Source: Macrothele yani
Lineage: Eukaryota; Arthropoda; Arachnida; Araneae; Macrothelidae
Length of the DNA: 64,000 nucleotides
Direction: 5' to 3'
Assembly (NCBI GenBank): GCA_039090855.1
Contig: CM077034.1
Span: forward strand, 10,494,984 to 10,558,983
The notes beneath the pieces were generated by a model that was given only the letters and a program-made list of their open reading frames with translations, did no database searches and was not told the origin of the DNA. The position numbers and the translations under genes were made by a program. Positions within the stretch are counted from its first letter, which is position 1. Each line of letters opens with the position of its first letter. Positions 32,911 to 47,700 of this stretch are shown here, piece by piece.

Positions 32911-35900
32911 CCATGTTACATGGAAATGTTGTTTTTCAGTTTACCAGCAAATACAGCTGTATTTTGCCAAAATGTTTTGATCACGTTATCCCCTGTATTC
33001 CGTTATGTATAAATTTCGTTGGTATCAGACGTCTCCTTCTTGGTGTTCTTTTTTCACTTTCCAGCCACGACCATCCCCGATTGAGGCGTCCAGGTTGAGG
33101 ATGCTTGGAACTCAATACCCCAAACTTACATCCAACATCTGTACGACAGACTCCATGCCAGAACTGCAGAGTGTGACGCAGTTCATGGAGGTTCAACCTC
33201 GTACTAACCATGTTACATGGAAATGTTATTTTTCAGTTTACCAGCAAATACAGCTGTATTTTGCCATAATGTTTTGATCACGTTATCCTCTGTATTCCGT
33301 TATGTATAAATTTCGTTGGTATCAGACGTCTCCTTCTTGGTGTTCTTTTTTCACTTTCCAGCCACGACCATCCCCGATTTAGGCGTCCAGGTTGAGGATG
33401 CTTGGAACTCAATACCCCAAACTTACATCCAACATCTGTACGACAGACTCCATGCCAGAATTGCACAGTGTGACGCAGTTCATGGCGGTTCAACCTCGTA
33501 CTAACCATGTTACATGGAAATGTTATTTTTCAGTTTACCAGCAAATACAGCTGTATTTTGCCATAATGTTTTGATCACGTTATCCTCTGTATTCCGTTAT
33601 GTATAAATTTCGTTGGTATCAGACGTCTCCTTCTTGGTGTTCTTTTTTCACTTTCCAGCCACGACCATCCCCGATTGAGGCGTCCAGGTTGAGGATGCTT
33701 TGAACTCAATACCCCAAACTTACATCCAACATCTGTAGGACAGACTCCATGCCAGAATTGCGCAGTGTGACGCAGTTCATGGCGGTTCAACCTCGTACTA
33801 ACCATGTTACATGGAAATGTTATTTTTCAGTTTACCAGCAAATACAGCTGTATTTTGCCATAATGTTTTGATCACGTTATCCTCTGTATTCCGTTATGTA
33901 TAAATTTCGTTGGTATCAGACGTCTCCTTCTTGGTGTTCTTTTTTCACTTTCCAGCCACGACCATCCCCGATTGAGGCGTCCAGGTTGAGGATGCTTGGA
34001 ACTCAATACCCCAAACTTACATCCAACATCTGTACGACAGACTCCATGCCAGAATTGCACAGTGTGACGCAGTTCATGGCGGTTCAACCTCGTACTAACC
34101 ATGTTACATGGAAATGTTATTTTTCAGTTTACCAGCAAATACAGCTGTATTTTGCCATAATGTTTTGATCACGTTATCCTCTGTATTCCGTTATGTATAA
34201 ATTTCGTTGGTATCAGACGTCTCCTTCTTGGTGCTCTTTTTTCACTTTCCAGCCACGACCATCCCCGATTGAGGCGTCCAGGTTGAGGATGCTTTGAACT
34301 CAATACCCCAAACTTACATCCAACATCTGTACGACAGACTCCATGCCAGAATTGCACAGTGTGACGCAGTTCATGGCGGTTCAACCTCGTACTAACCATG
34401 TTACATGGAAATGTTATTTTTCAGTTTACCAGCAAATACAGCTGTATTTTGCCATAATGTTTTGATCACGTTATCCTCTGTATTCCGTTATGTATAAATT
34501 TCGTTGGTATCAGACGTCTCCTTCTTGGTGTTCTTTTTTCACTTTCCAGCCACGGCCATCCCCGATTTAGGCGTCCAGGTTGAGGATGCTTGGAACTCAA
34601 TACCCCAAACTTACATCCAACATCTGTACGACAGACTCCATGCCAGAATTGCACAGTGTGACGCAGTTCATGGCGGTTCAACCTCGTACTAACCATGTTA
34701 CATGGAAATGTTATTTTTCAGTTTACCAGCAAATACAGCTGTATTTTGCCATAATGTTTTGATCACGTTATCCTCTGTATTCCGTTATGTATAAATTTCG
34801 TTGGTATCAGACGTCTCCTTCTTGGTGTTCTTTTTTCACTTTCCAGCCACGGCCATCCCCGATTTAGGCGTCCAGGTTGAGGATGCTTGGAACTCAATAC
34901 CCCAAACTTACATCCAACATCTGTACGACAGACTCCATGCCAGAATTGCACAGTGTGACGCAGTTCATGGCGGTTCAACCTCGTACTAACCATGTTACAT
35001 GGAAATGTTATTTTTCAGTTTACCAGCAAATACAGCTGTATTTTGCCATAATGTTTTGATCACGTTATCCTCTGTATTCCGTTATGTATAAATTTCGTTG
35101 GTATCAGACGTCTCCTTCTTGGTGTTCTTTTTCACTTTCCAGCCACGGCCATCCCCGATTTAGGCGTCCGGGTTAAGGATGCTTGGAATTCAATACCCCA
35201 AACTTACATCCAACATCTGTACGACAGACTCCATGCCAGAATTGCAGAGTGTGACGCAGTTGATGGCGGTTCAACCTCGTACTAACCATGTTACATGGAA
35301 ATGTTATTTTTCAGTTTACCAGCAAATACAGCTGTATTTTGCCATAATGTTTTGATCACGTTATCCTCTGTATTCCGTTATGTATAAATTTCGTTGGTAT
35401 CAGACGTCTCCTTCTTGGTGTTCTTTTTTCACTTTCCAGCCACGGCCATCCCCGATTTAGGCGTCCAGGTTGAGGATGCTTGGAACTCAATACCCCAAAC
35501 TTACATCCAACATCTGTACGACAGACTCCATGCCAGAATTGCAGAGTGTGACGCAGTTGATGGCGGTTCAACCTCGTACTAACCATGTTACATGGAAATG
35601 TTATTTTTCAGTTTACCAGCAAATACAGCTGTATTTTGCCATAATGTTTTGATCACGTTATCCTCTGTATTCCGTTATGTATAAATTTCGTTGGTATCAG
35701 ACGTCTCCTTCTTGGTGTTCTTTTTTCACTTTCCAGCCACGGCCATCCCCGATTTAGGCGTCCAGGTTGAGGATGCTTGGAACTCAATACCCCAAACTTA
35801 CATCCAACATCTGTACGACAGACTCCATGCCAGAATTGCACAGTGTGACGCAGTTCATGGCGGTTCAACCTCGTACTAACCATGTTACATGGAAATGTTA

Positions 35901-38411
35901 TTTTTCAGTTTACCAGCAAATACAGCTGTATTTTGCCATAATGTTTTGATCACGTTATCCTCTGTATTCCGTTATGTATAAATTTCGTTGGTATCAGACG
36001 TCTCCTTCTTGGTGTTCTTTTTTCACTTTCCAGCCACGGCCATCCCCGATTTAGGCGTCCAGGTTGAGGATGCTTGGAACTCAATACCCCAAACTTACAT
36101 CCAACATCTGTACGACAGACTCCATGCCAGAATTGCACAGTGTGACGCAGTTCATGGCGGTTCAACCTCGTACTAACCATGTTACATGGAAATGTTATTT
36201 TTCAGTTTACCAGCAAATACAGCTGTATTTTGCCATAATGTTTTGATCACGTTATCCTCTGTATTCCGTTATGTATAAATTTCGTTGGTATCAGACGTCT
36301 CCTTCTTGGTGTTCTTTTTTCACTTTCCAGCCACGTTCATCCCCGATTGAGGCGTCCAGGTTGAGGATGCTTGGAACTCAATACCCCAAACTTACATCCA
36401 ACATCTGTACGACAGACTCCATGCCAGAATTGCACAGTGTGACGCAGTTCATGGCGGTTCAACCTCGTACTAACCATGTTACATGGAAATGTTATTTTTC
36501 AGTTTACCAGCAAATACAGCTGTATTTTGCCATAATGTTTTGATCACGTTATCCTCTGTATTCCGTTATGTATGAACTTCGTTGGTATCAGACGTCTCCT
36601 TCTTGGTGTTCTTTTTCACTTTCCAGCCACGTTCATCCCCGATTGAGGCGTCCAGGTTGAGGATGCTTGGAACTCAATACCCCAAACTTACATCCAACAT
36701 CTGTACGACAGACTCCATGCCAGAATTGCACAGTGTGACGCAGTTCATGGCGGTTCAACCTCGTACTAACCATGTTACATGGAAATGTTATTTTTCAGTT
36801 TACCAGCAAATACAGCTGTATTTTGCCATAATGTTTTGATCACGTTATCCTCTGTATTCCGTTATGTATGAACTTCGTTGGTATCAGACGTCTCCTTCTT
36901 GGTGTTCTTTTTTCACTTTCCAGCCACGTTCATCCCCGATTGAGGCGTCCAGGTTGAGGATGCTTGGAACTCAATACCCCAAACTTACATCCAACATCTG
37001 TACGACAGACTCCATGCCAGAATTGCACAGTGTGACGCAGTTCATGGCGGTTCAACCTCGTACTAACCATGTTACATGGAAATGTTATTTTTCAGTTTAC
37101 CAGCAAATACAGCTGTATTTTTGCCATAATGTTTTGATCACGTTATCCTCTGTATTCCGTTATGTATAAATTTCGTTGGTATCAGACGTCTCCTTCTTGG
37201 TGTTCTTTTTCACTTTCCAGCCACGTTCATCCCCGATTGAGGCGTCCAGGTTGAGGATGCTTGGAACTCAATACCCCAAACTTACATCCAACATCTGTAC
37301 GACAGACTCCATGCCAGAATTGCACAGTGTGACGCAGTTCATGGCGGTTCAACCTCGTACTAACCATGTTACATGGAAATGTTATTTTTCAGTTTACCAG
37401 CAAATACAGCTGTATTTTGCCATAATGTTTTGATCACGTTATCCTCTGTATTCCGTTATGTATGAACTTCGTTGGTATCAGACGTCTCCTTCTTGGTGTT
37501 CTTTTTTCACTTTCCAGCCACGTTCATCCCCGATTGAGGCGTCCAGGTTGAGGATGCTTGGAACTCAATACCCCAAACTTACATCCAACATCTGTACGAC
37601 AGACTCCATGCCAGAATTGCACAGTGTGACGCAGTTCATGGCGGTTCAACCTCGTACTAACCATGTTACATGGAAATGTTATTTTTCAGTTTACCAGCAA
37701 ATACAGCTGTATTTTGCCATAATGTTTTGATCACGTTATCCTCTGTATTCCGTTATGTATAAATTTCGTTGGTATCAGACGTCTCCTTCTTGGTGTTCTT
37801 TTTTCACTTTCTAGCCACGACCATCCCTGATTTACGCGTCCAGGTTGAGGATGCTTGGAACTCAATACCCCAAACTTACATCCAACATCTGTACGACAGA
37901 CTCCATGCCAGAATTGCACAGTGTGACGCAGTTCATGGCGGTTCAACCTCGTACTAACCATGTTACATGGAAATGTTATTTTTCAGTTTACCAGCAAATA
38001 CAGCTGTATTTTGCCATAATGTTTTGATCACGTTATCCTCTGTATTCCGTTATTATGCTGTATGAATTTCGTTGGTATCAGACGTCTCCTTCTTGGTGTT
38101 CTTTTTTCACTTTCTAGCCACGACCATCCCCGATTTAGGCGTCCAGGTTGAGGATGCTTGGAACTCAATACCCCAAACTTACATCCAACATCTGTACGAC
38201 AGACTCCATGCCAGAATTGCACAGTGTGACGCAGTTCATGGCGGTTCAACCTCGTACTAACCATGTTACATGGAAATGTTATTTTTCAGTTTACCAGCAA
38301 ATACAGCTGTATTTTGCCATAATGTTTTGATCACGTTATCCTCTGTATTCCGTTATGTATGAACTTCGTTGGTATCAGACGTCTCCTTTCTTGGTGTTCT
38401 TTTTTTCACTT
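32770..38411 (+). repeat. 297-bp array inside TcA-2, ~19 units
   Basis: Units follow at 297 bp (occasionally 296 or 303). Each unit comprises transposase C-terminus, TACTAACCATGTTACATGG flank, CGTTATCCTCTGTATTCCG and the terminal repeat CCTTCTTGGTGTTC...TTTCC, then restarts at AGCCACGACC. Local subfamilies run in blocks (ACGGCCATCC around 34550-36050, ACGTTCATCC around 36330-37530), and a two-unit 594-bp period is visible at 36582-37458. The block structure indicates recent unequal exchange or slippage. Confidence 0.95.
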
Positions 38412-38428
38412 TCCGCCAGTGTATAGGT

Positions 38429-38464
38429 AAAAAAGAACGGTCAGTATGTTGACCGTTCTTTTTT
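38429..38464. other. Perfect 15-bp hairpin beside TcA-2
   Basis: AAAAAAGAACGGTCA at 38429-38443 and TGACCGTTCTTTTTT at 38450-38464 are exact reverse complements around the six-base loop GTATGT. It lies 6 bp beyond the TA flanking TcA-2 and ~100 bp upstream of exon b, so it would be transcribed in the channel pre-mRNA. It could be a small inverted-repeat element or an insertion scar; function unknown. Confidence 0.85.
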
Positions 38465-38560
38465 TTACACACCACAATGAATTGTGTAGATCCCTGTAAT
38501 TCATATGATGTCTTAACAATTGAGGCTGAAGTTTTGCTGATATGATTTTTTTCCCCACAG

Positions 38561-38733
38561 CTGGAATCAATTTACTCGGCATGAGCTTAGACTTCGAAGA
38601 AGACGAGACGTTTCTACCTGGTAGAGAGCCTAGCGGCCTCCTTGCAATTCACTCTCCTTTTGAGCATGTGAACCCCTATGATTACGGGATAACAATAAAA
38701 CCTGGACGGACTTATAAGATCCATTTGAAACTG
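38561..38733 (+). CDS. DEG/ENaC sodium channel, exon b (internal)
   Basis: The acceptor TTTTTTTCCCCACAG ends at 38560 and the donor GTATGG starts at 38734. Two bases complete the codon left by exon a, then 57 codons follow: GINLLGMSLDFEEDETFLPG, REPSGLLAIHSPFEHVNPYD, YGITIKPGRTYKIHLKL. G-L-x-L at the start, an acidic stretch, G-(L/V)-x-(V/I)-x-IH-x-P, then P-x-(x)n-G-(x)-x-I-x-PG-x-x-x-x-I-x-L is the highly characteristic central palm/beta-ball signature of DEG/ENaC channel extracellular domains. It ends in phase 0, matching exon c. This is the strongest single piece of evidence for the gene. Confidence 0.9.
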
Positions 38734-38785
38734 GTATGGAAATAAAAAGTATCTTTCTCTTTTGCATGTTAAGTGATTAGAATTG

Positions 38786-41700
38786 TTTACGCTTTCCAAC
38801 CGTAGGTTGAAGAAATGTATATGCTCCAGCTTTGTCCTTCTATCTATCTCTCTCTCGCTGTCTCCCCGCACGATAACTCGTGTGAAAAATGGTTCGATTT
38901 CGATGACATTTTAGTATGTAGTTGGGGACCACCTTGGGACGCACCCTATTGAAAACGGGCGAAATGGGGTCGAAGGTCACGACATAGAAGCGGGATCCAT
39001 TCCATTGCCCTTATGCGCCATAACTTGCGTAAAAACGGTTCGATTTCGATTAAATTTTAGTATGTGATAGGGAACCACTTGGGGACGATACCTATTGAAA
39101 ATGGGCGAAGTTGGGTCAAACCTCACAATATAGAAGCGGGATCTATTCCATTGCTCTTACCCGTCATAACTTACGTAAAATGCTTCGATTGCGACAAAAC
39201 TATAGTATGTTGTTCCGGAGGTATACTGAGCGAATTCTGTTAAATATCATCGAAATGGGGTCAAATGCCAGGACACAATAGCTAGATTTATTCCACAGCT
39301 ATTATCCTCATAACTTGACTAAAAATGCTTCTATTGCGACAAAACTTTAATATGTTGTTCCGGAGGTATACTGAGCCAATTATGTTAAATATCATCGAAA
39401 TGGGGTCAAATGCCAGGACACAATAGCTAGATTTATTCCACAGCTATTATCCTCATAACTTGACTAAAAATGCTTCTATTGCGACAAAACTTTAATATGT
39501 TGTTCCGGAGGTATACTGAGCCAATTATGTTAAATATCATCGAAATGGGGTCAAATGCCAGGACACAATAGCTAGATTTATTCCACAGCTATTATCCTCA
39601 TAACTTAACTAAAAATGTTTCTATTGCGACAAAACTTTAGTATGTTGTTCCGGAGGTATACTGAACCAATTCAGCTTAACATCATCGAAATGGGGTCAAA
39701 GGTCAGGACACAGGAGCGAGATTTATTCCACATGCTCATAACTTGAATAAAAATGCTTCTATTGCGACAAAACGTCAGTATAATGTTCCGGAGGTATACT
39801 GAGATAATTCTGTTAAATATAATCGAAATGGGGTCAAATGCCAGGACACAATAGCAAGATTTATTCCACAGCTATTATCCTCATAACTTGACTAAAAATG
39901 CTTGTATTGCGACAAAACTTTAATATGTTGTTCCGGAGGTATACTGAGCCAATTATGTTAAATATCATCGAAATGGGGTCAAATGCCAGGACACAATAGC
40001 TAGATTTATTCCACAGCTATTATCCTCATAACTTAACTAAAAATGTTTCTATTGCGACAAAACTTTAGTATGTTGTTCCGGAGGTATACTGAACCAATTC
40101 AGCTTAACATCATCGAAATGGGGTCAAAGGTCAGGACACAGGAGCGAGATTTATTCCATATGCTCATAACTTGAATAAAAATGCTTCTATTGCGACAAAA
40201 CTTCAGTTTGTTGTTCCGGAGGTATACTGAACCAATTCCGCTTAACATCATCGAAATGGGGTCAAAGGTCAGGACACAGGAGCGAGATTTATTCCACATG
40301 CTCATAACTTGAATAAAAATGCTTCTATTGCGACAAAACTTCAGTATGTTGTTCCGGAGGTATACTGAGCCAATTCTGTTAAATATCATCGAAATGGGGT
40401 CAAATGCCAGGACACAATAGCTAGATTTATTCCACAGCTATTATCCTCATAACTTGACTAAAAATGCTTCTATTGCGACAAAACTTTAATATGTTGTTCC
40501 GGAGGTATACTGAGCCAATTATGTTAAATATCATCGAAATGGGGTCAAATGCCAGGACACAATAGCTAGATTTATTCCACAGCTATTATCCTCATAACTT
40601 AACTAAAAATGTTTCTATTGCGACAAAACTTTAGTATGTTGTTCCGGAGGTATACTGAACCAATTCAGCTTAACATCATCGAAATGGGGTCAAAGGTCAG
40701 GACACAGGAGCGAGATTTATTCCACATGCTCATAACTTGAATAAAAATGCTTCTATTGCGACAAAACGTCAGTATAATGTTCCGGAGGTATACTGAGATA
40801 ATTCTGTTAAATATAATCGAAATGGGGTCAAATGCCAGGACACAATAGCAAGATTTATTCCACAGCTATTATCCTCATAACTTGACTAAAAATGCTTCTA
40901 TTGCGACAAAACTTTAATATGTTGTTCCGGAGGTATACTGAGCCAATTATGTTAAATATCATCGAAATGGGGTCAAATGCCAGGACACAATAGCTAGATT
41001 TATTCCACAGCTATTATCCTCATAACTTAACTAAAAATGTTTCTATTGCGACAAAACTTTAGTATGTTGTTCCGGAGGTATACTGAACCAATTCAGCTTA
41101 ACATCATCGAAATGGGGTCAAAGGTCAGGACACAGGAGCGAGATTTATTCCACATGCTCATAACTTGAATAAAAATGCTTCTATTGCGACAAAACGTCAG
41201 TATAATGTTCCGGAGGTATACTGAGATAATTCTGTTAAATATAATCGAAATGGGGTCAAATGCCAGGACACAATAGCAAGATTTATTCCACAGCTATTAT
41301 CCTCATAACTTGACTAAAAAATGCTTGTATTGCGACAAAACTTTAATATGTTGTTCCGGAGGTATACTGAGCCAATTATGTTAAATATCATCGAAATGGG
41401 GTCAAATGCCAGGACACAATAGCTAGATTTATTCCACAGCTATTATCCTCATAACTTAACTAAAAATGTTTCTATTGCGACAAAACTTTAGTATGTTGTT
41501 CCGGAGGTATACTGAACCAATTCAGCTTAACATCATCGAAATGGGGTCAAAGGTCAGGACACAGGAGCGAGATTTATTCCATATGCTCATAACTTGAATA
41601 AAAATGCTTCTATTGCGACAAAACTTCAGTTTGTTGTTCCGGAGGTATACTGAACCAATTCCGCTTAACATCATCGAAATGGGGTCAAAGGTCAGGACAC

Positions 41701-44700
41701 AGGAGCGAGATTTATTCCACATGCTCATAACTTGAATAAAAATGCTTCTATTGCGACAAAACTTCAGTTTGTTGTTCCGGAGGTATACTGAGCCAATTCT
41801 GTTAAATATCATCGAAATGGGGTCAAATGCCAGGACACAATAGCTAGATTTATTCCACAGCTATTATCCTCATAACTTGACTAAAAATGCTTCTATTGCG
41901 ACAAAACTTTAATATGTTGTTCCGGAGGTATACTGAGCCAATTATGTTAAATATCATCGAAATGGGGTCAAATGCCAGGACACAATAGCTAGATTTATTC
42001 CACAGCTATTATCCTCATAACTTAACTAAAAATGTTTCTATTGCGACAAAACTTTAGTATGTTGTTCCGGAGGTATACTGAACCAATTCAGCTTAACATC
42101 ATCGAAATGGGGTCAAAGGTCAGGACACAGGAGCGAGATTTATTCCACATGCTCATAACTTGAATAAAAATGCTTCTATTGCGACAAAACGTCAGTATAA
42201 TGTTCCGGAGGTATACTGAGATAATTCTGTTAAATATAGTCGAAATGGGGTCAAATGCCAGGACACAATAGCAAGATTTATTCCACAGCTATTATCCTCA
42301 TAACTTGAATAAAAATGCTTCTATTGCGACAAAACTTCAGTTTGTTGTTCCGGAGGTATACTGAACCAATTCCGCTTAACATCATCGAAATGGGGTCAAA
42401 GGTCAGGACACAGGAGCGAGATTTATTCCACATGCTCATAACTTGAATAAAAATGCTTCTATTGCGACAAAACTTCAGTATGTTGTTCCGGAGGTATACT
42501 GAACCAATTCTGTTTAATATCATCGAAATGAGGTCAAAGTTCAGAACACAGGAGCGAGATTTATTCCACATGCTCATAACTTGTTTAAAAATGCTTCTAT
42601 TGCGACAAAACTTAAGTATGTTGTTCTGGAGCTATGCTGAACCAATTCTGTTTAATATCATTGAAATGGGATCAAAGGTCAGGATACAAGAGCGAGATTT
42701 ATTCCACAGCCATTATCCTCATAACTTGACTAAAAATGCTTCTATTGCGACAAAACTTTAATATGTTGTTCCGGAGGTATACTGAGCCAATTATGTTAAA
42801 TATCATCGAAATGGGGTCAAATGCCAGGACACAATAGCAAGATTTATTCCACAGCTATTATCCTCATAACTTGACTAAAAATGCTTCTATTGCGACAAAA
42901 CTTTAATATGTTGTTCCGGAGGTATACTGAGCCAATTATGTTAAATATCATCGAAATGGGGTCAAATGCCAGGACACAATAGCTAGATTTATTCCACAGC
43001 TATTATCCTCATAACTTGACTAAAAATGCTTCTATTGCGACAAAACTTTAATATGTTGTTCCGGAGGTATACTGAGCCAATTATGTTAAATATCATCGAA
43101 ATGGGGTCAAAGGTCAGGACACAGGAGCGAGATTTATTCCACATGCTCATAACTTGAATAAAAATGCTTCTATTGCGACAAAACTTCAGTATGTTGTTTC
43201 AGAGGTATACTGAGCCAATTCTGTTAAATATAATCGAAATGGGGTCAATTGCCAGGACACAATAGCAATATTTATTCCACAGCTATTATCCTCATAACTT
43301 GACTAGAAATGCTTCTATTGCGACAAAACTTTAATATGTTGTTGCGGAGGTATACTGAGCCAATTATGTTAAATATCATCGAAATGGGGTCAAATGCCAG
43401 GACACAATAGCTAGATTTATTCCACAGCTATTATCCTCATAACTTAACTAAAAATGTTTCTATTGCGACAAAACTTTGGTATGTTGTTCCGGAGGTATAC
43501 TGAACCAATTCCGTTTAACATCATCGAAATGGGGTCAAAGGTCAGGACACAGGAGCGAGATTTATTCCACATGCTCATAACTTGAATAAAAATGCTTCTA
43601 TTGCGACAAAACTTCAGTATGTTGTTCCGGAGGTATACTGAACCAATTCTGTTTAATATCATCGAAATGAGGTCAAAGTTCAGAACACAGGAGCGAGATT
43701 TATTCCACATGCTCATAACTTGATTAAAAATGCTTCTATTGCGACAAAACTTTAGTATGTTGTTCCTGAGGTATACGGAACCAATTCTGTTAAATATCAT
43801 CGAAATGGGGTCAAAGGTGAGGACACAGGAGCGAAATTTATTCCACAGCCATTATCCTCATAACTTGAATAAAAATGCTTTTATTCCAACAAAACTTTTG
43901 TATGTTGTTCCGGAGGTATACTGAACCAATTCTGTTGAATATCATCGAAATGGGGTCAAAGATCAGGGCAGACGAGCGAGATTTATTCCACAGCCATTAT
44001 CCTCATAACTTGAATAAAAATGCTTCTATTGCAACAAAACGTTTGTATGTTGTTCCGGAGGTATACTGAACCAATTCTGTTGAATATCATCGAAATGGGG
44101 TCAAAGATCAGGGCAGACGAGCGAGATTTATTCCACAGCCATTATCCTCATAACTTGAATAAAAATGCTTCTATTGCAACAAAACGTTTGTATGTTGTTC
44201 CGGAGGTATACTGAACCGATTCTGTTGAATATCTTCGAAATGGGGTAAAAGGTCAGGGCACAAGAGCGAGATTTATTTCACAGCCATTATCCTCATAACT
44301 TGATTACAAAAGTTTTTATTGCGACAAAACTTTAGTATGTTGTTCCTGAGGTATACGGAACCAATTCTGTTAAATATCATCGAAATGGGGTCAAAGGTGA
44401 GGACACAGGAGCGAAATTTATTCCACAGCCATTATCCTCATAACTTGAATAAAAATGCTTCTATTGCAACAAAACGTTTGTATGTTGTTCCGGAGGTATA
44501 CTGAACCAATTCTGTTGAATATCATCGAAATGGGGTCAAAGATCAGGGCAGACGAGCGAGATTTATTCCACAGCCATTATCCTCATAACTTGAATAAAAA
44601 TGCTTCTATTGCAACAAAACGTTTGTATGTTGTTCCGGAGGTATACTGAACCAATTCTGTTGAATATCATCGAAATGGGGTCAAAGATCAGGGCAGACGA

Positions 44701-47700
44701 GCGAGATTTATTCCACAGCCATTATCCTCATAACTTGAATAAAAATGCTTCTATTGCAACAAAACGTTTGTATGTTGTTCCGGAGGTATACTGAGCCAAT
44801 TATGTTAAATATCATCGAAATGGGGTCAAATGCCAGGACACAATAGCTAGATTTATTCCACAGCTATTATCCTCATAACTTGACTAAAAATGCTTCTATT
44901 GCGACAAAACTTTAATATGTTGTTCCGGAGGTATACTGAACCAATTCAGCTTAACATCATCGAAATGGGGTCAAAGGTCAGGACACAGGAGCGAGATTTA
45001 TTCCACATGCTCATAACTTGAATAAAAATGCTTCTATTGCGACAAAACTTCAGTATGTTGTTCCGGAGGTATACTGAGATAATTCTGTTAAATATAATCG
45101 AAATGGGGTCAAATGCCAGGACACAATAGCAAGATTTATTCCACAGCTATTATCCTCATAACTTGACTAAAAATGCTTCTATTGCGACAAAACTTTAATA
45201 TGTTGTTCCGGAGGTATACTGAGCCAATTATGTTAAATATCATCGAAATGGGGTCAAATGCCAGGATACAATAGCTTGATTTATTCCACAGCTATTATCC
45301 TCATAACTTAACTAAAAATGTTTCTATTGCGACAAAACTTTAGTATGTTGTTCCGTAGGTATACTGAACCAATTCAGCTTAACATCATCGAAATGGGGTC
45401 AAAGGTCAGGACACAGGAGCGAGATTTATTCCACATGCTCATAACTTGAATAAAAATGCTTCTATAGCGACAAAACTTCAGTATGTTGTTCCGGAGGTAT
45501 ACTGAGCCAATTATGTTAAATATCATCGAAATGGGGTCAAATGCCAGGACACAATAGCTAGATTTATTCCACAGCTATTATCCTCATAACTTAACTAAAA
45601 ATGTTTCTATTGCGACAAAACTTTAGTATGTTGTTCCGGAGGTATACTGAACCAATTCAGCTTAACATCATCGAAATGGGGTCAAAGGTCAGGACACAGG
45701 AGCGAGATTTATTCCACATGCTCATAACTTGAATAAAAATGCTTCTATTGCGACAAAACTTCAGTATGTTGTTCCGGAGGTATACTGAGATAATTCTGTT
45801 AAATATAATCGAAATGGGGTCAAATGCCAGGACACAATAGCAAGATTTATTCCACAGCTATTATCCTCATAACTTGACTAAAATGCTTCTATTGCGACAA
45901 AACTTTAATATGTTGTTCCGGAGGTATACTGAACCAATTCAGCTTAACATCATCGAAATGGGGTCAAAGGTCAGGACACAGGAGCGAGATTTATTCCACA
46001 TGCTCATAACTTGAATAAAAATGCTTCTATTGCGACAAAACGTCAGTATAATGTTCCGGAGGTATACTGAGATAATTCTGTTAAATATAATCGAAATGGG
46101 GTCAAATGCCAGGACACAATAGCAAGATTTATTCCACAGCTATTATCCTCATAACTTGACTAAAAATGCTTGTATTGCGACAAAACTTTAATATGTTGTT
46201 CCGGAGGTATACTGAGCCAATTATGTTAAATATCATCGAAATGGGGTCAAATGCCAGGACACAATAGCTAGATTTATTCCACAGCTATTATCCTCATAAC
46301 TTAACTAAAAATGTTTCTATTGCGACAAAACTTTAGTATGTTGTTCCGGAGGTATACTGAACCAATTCAGCTTAACATCATCGAAATGGGGTCAAAGGTC
46401 AGGACACAGGAGCGAGATTTATTCCATATGCTCATAACTTGAATAAAAATGCTTCTATTGCGACAAAACTTCAGTTTGTTGTTCCGGAGGTATACTGAAC
46501 CAATTCCGCTTAACATCATCGAAATGGGGTCAAAGGTCAGGACACAGGAGCGAGATTTATTCCACATGCTCATAACTTGAATAAAAATGCTTCTATTGCG
46601 ACAAAACTTCAGTATGTTGTTCCGGAGGTATACTGAACCAATTCTGTTTAATATCATCGAAATGAGGTCAAAGTTCAGAACACAGGAGCGAGATTTATTC
46701 CACATGCTCATAACTTGTTTAAAAATGCTTCTATTGCGACAAAACTTAAGTATGTTGTTCTGGAGCTATGCTTAACCAATTCTGTTTAATATCATTGTAA
46801 TGGGATCAAAGGTCAGGATACAAGAGCGAGATTTATTCCACAGCCATTATCCTCATAACTTGACTAAAAATGCTTCTATTGCGACAAAACTTTAATATGT
46901 TGTTCCGGAGGTATACTGAGCCAATTATGTCAAATATCATCGAAATGGGGTCAAATGCCAGGACACAATAGCAAGATTTATTCCACAGCTATTATCCTCA
47001 TAACTTGACTAAAAATGCTTCTATTGCGACAAAACTTTAATATGTTGTTCCGGAGGTATACTGAGCCAATTATGTTAAATATAATCGAAATGGGGTCAAA
47101 TGCCAGGACACAATAGCTAGATTTATTCCACAGCTATTATCCTCATAACTTGACTAAAAATGCTTCTATTGCGACAAAACTTTAATATGTTGTTCCGGAG
47201 GTATACTGAGCCAATTATGTTAAATATCATCGAAATGGGGTCAAATGCCAGGACACAATAGCTAGATTTATTCCACAACTATTATCCTCATAAATTAACT
47301 AAAAATGTTTCTATTGCGACAAAACTGTAGTATGTTGTTCCGGAGGTATACTGAACCAATTCAGCTTAACATCATCGAAATGGGGTCAAAGGTCAGGACA
47401 CAGGAGCGAGATTTATTCCACATGCTCATAACTTGAATAAAAATGCTTCTATTGCGACAAAACTTCAGTATGTTGTTTCAGAGGTATACTGAGCCAATTC
47501 TGTTAAATATAATCGAAATGGGGTCAATTGCCAGGACACAATAGCAATATTTATTCCACAGCTATTATCCTCATAACTTGACTAGAAATGCTTCTATTGC
47601 GACAAAACTTTAATATGTTGTTGCGGAGGTATACTGAGCCAATTATGTTAAATATCATCGAAATGGGGTCAAATGCCAGGACACAATAGCTAGATTTATT

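Larger units (their letters stand above)
31672..38421 (+). mobile_element. TcA-2, 6.75-kb Tc1-like transposon with 19-unit internal array
   Basis: The 5' end is TA then CACTGGCAGAAAGTG at 31672; the 3' end is CACTTTCCGCCAGTG at 38421 then TA. Between these inverted repeats lie a broken transposase (31915-32910) and 19 tandem 297-bp units. The element without the array would be about 1.4 kb, so the array has enlarged it roughly fivefold. It lies in the channel intron, 140 bp upstream of exon b. Confidence 0.93.

Noticed and set aside
38542..38745. A self-standing 67-codon gene starting at Met 38542
   Set aside because: The reading upstream of 38561 is a pyrimidine-rich splice acceptor, and the reading after 38733 crosses a GTATGG donor into a stop. 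The conserved part is an internal exon of the channel gene.
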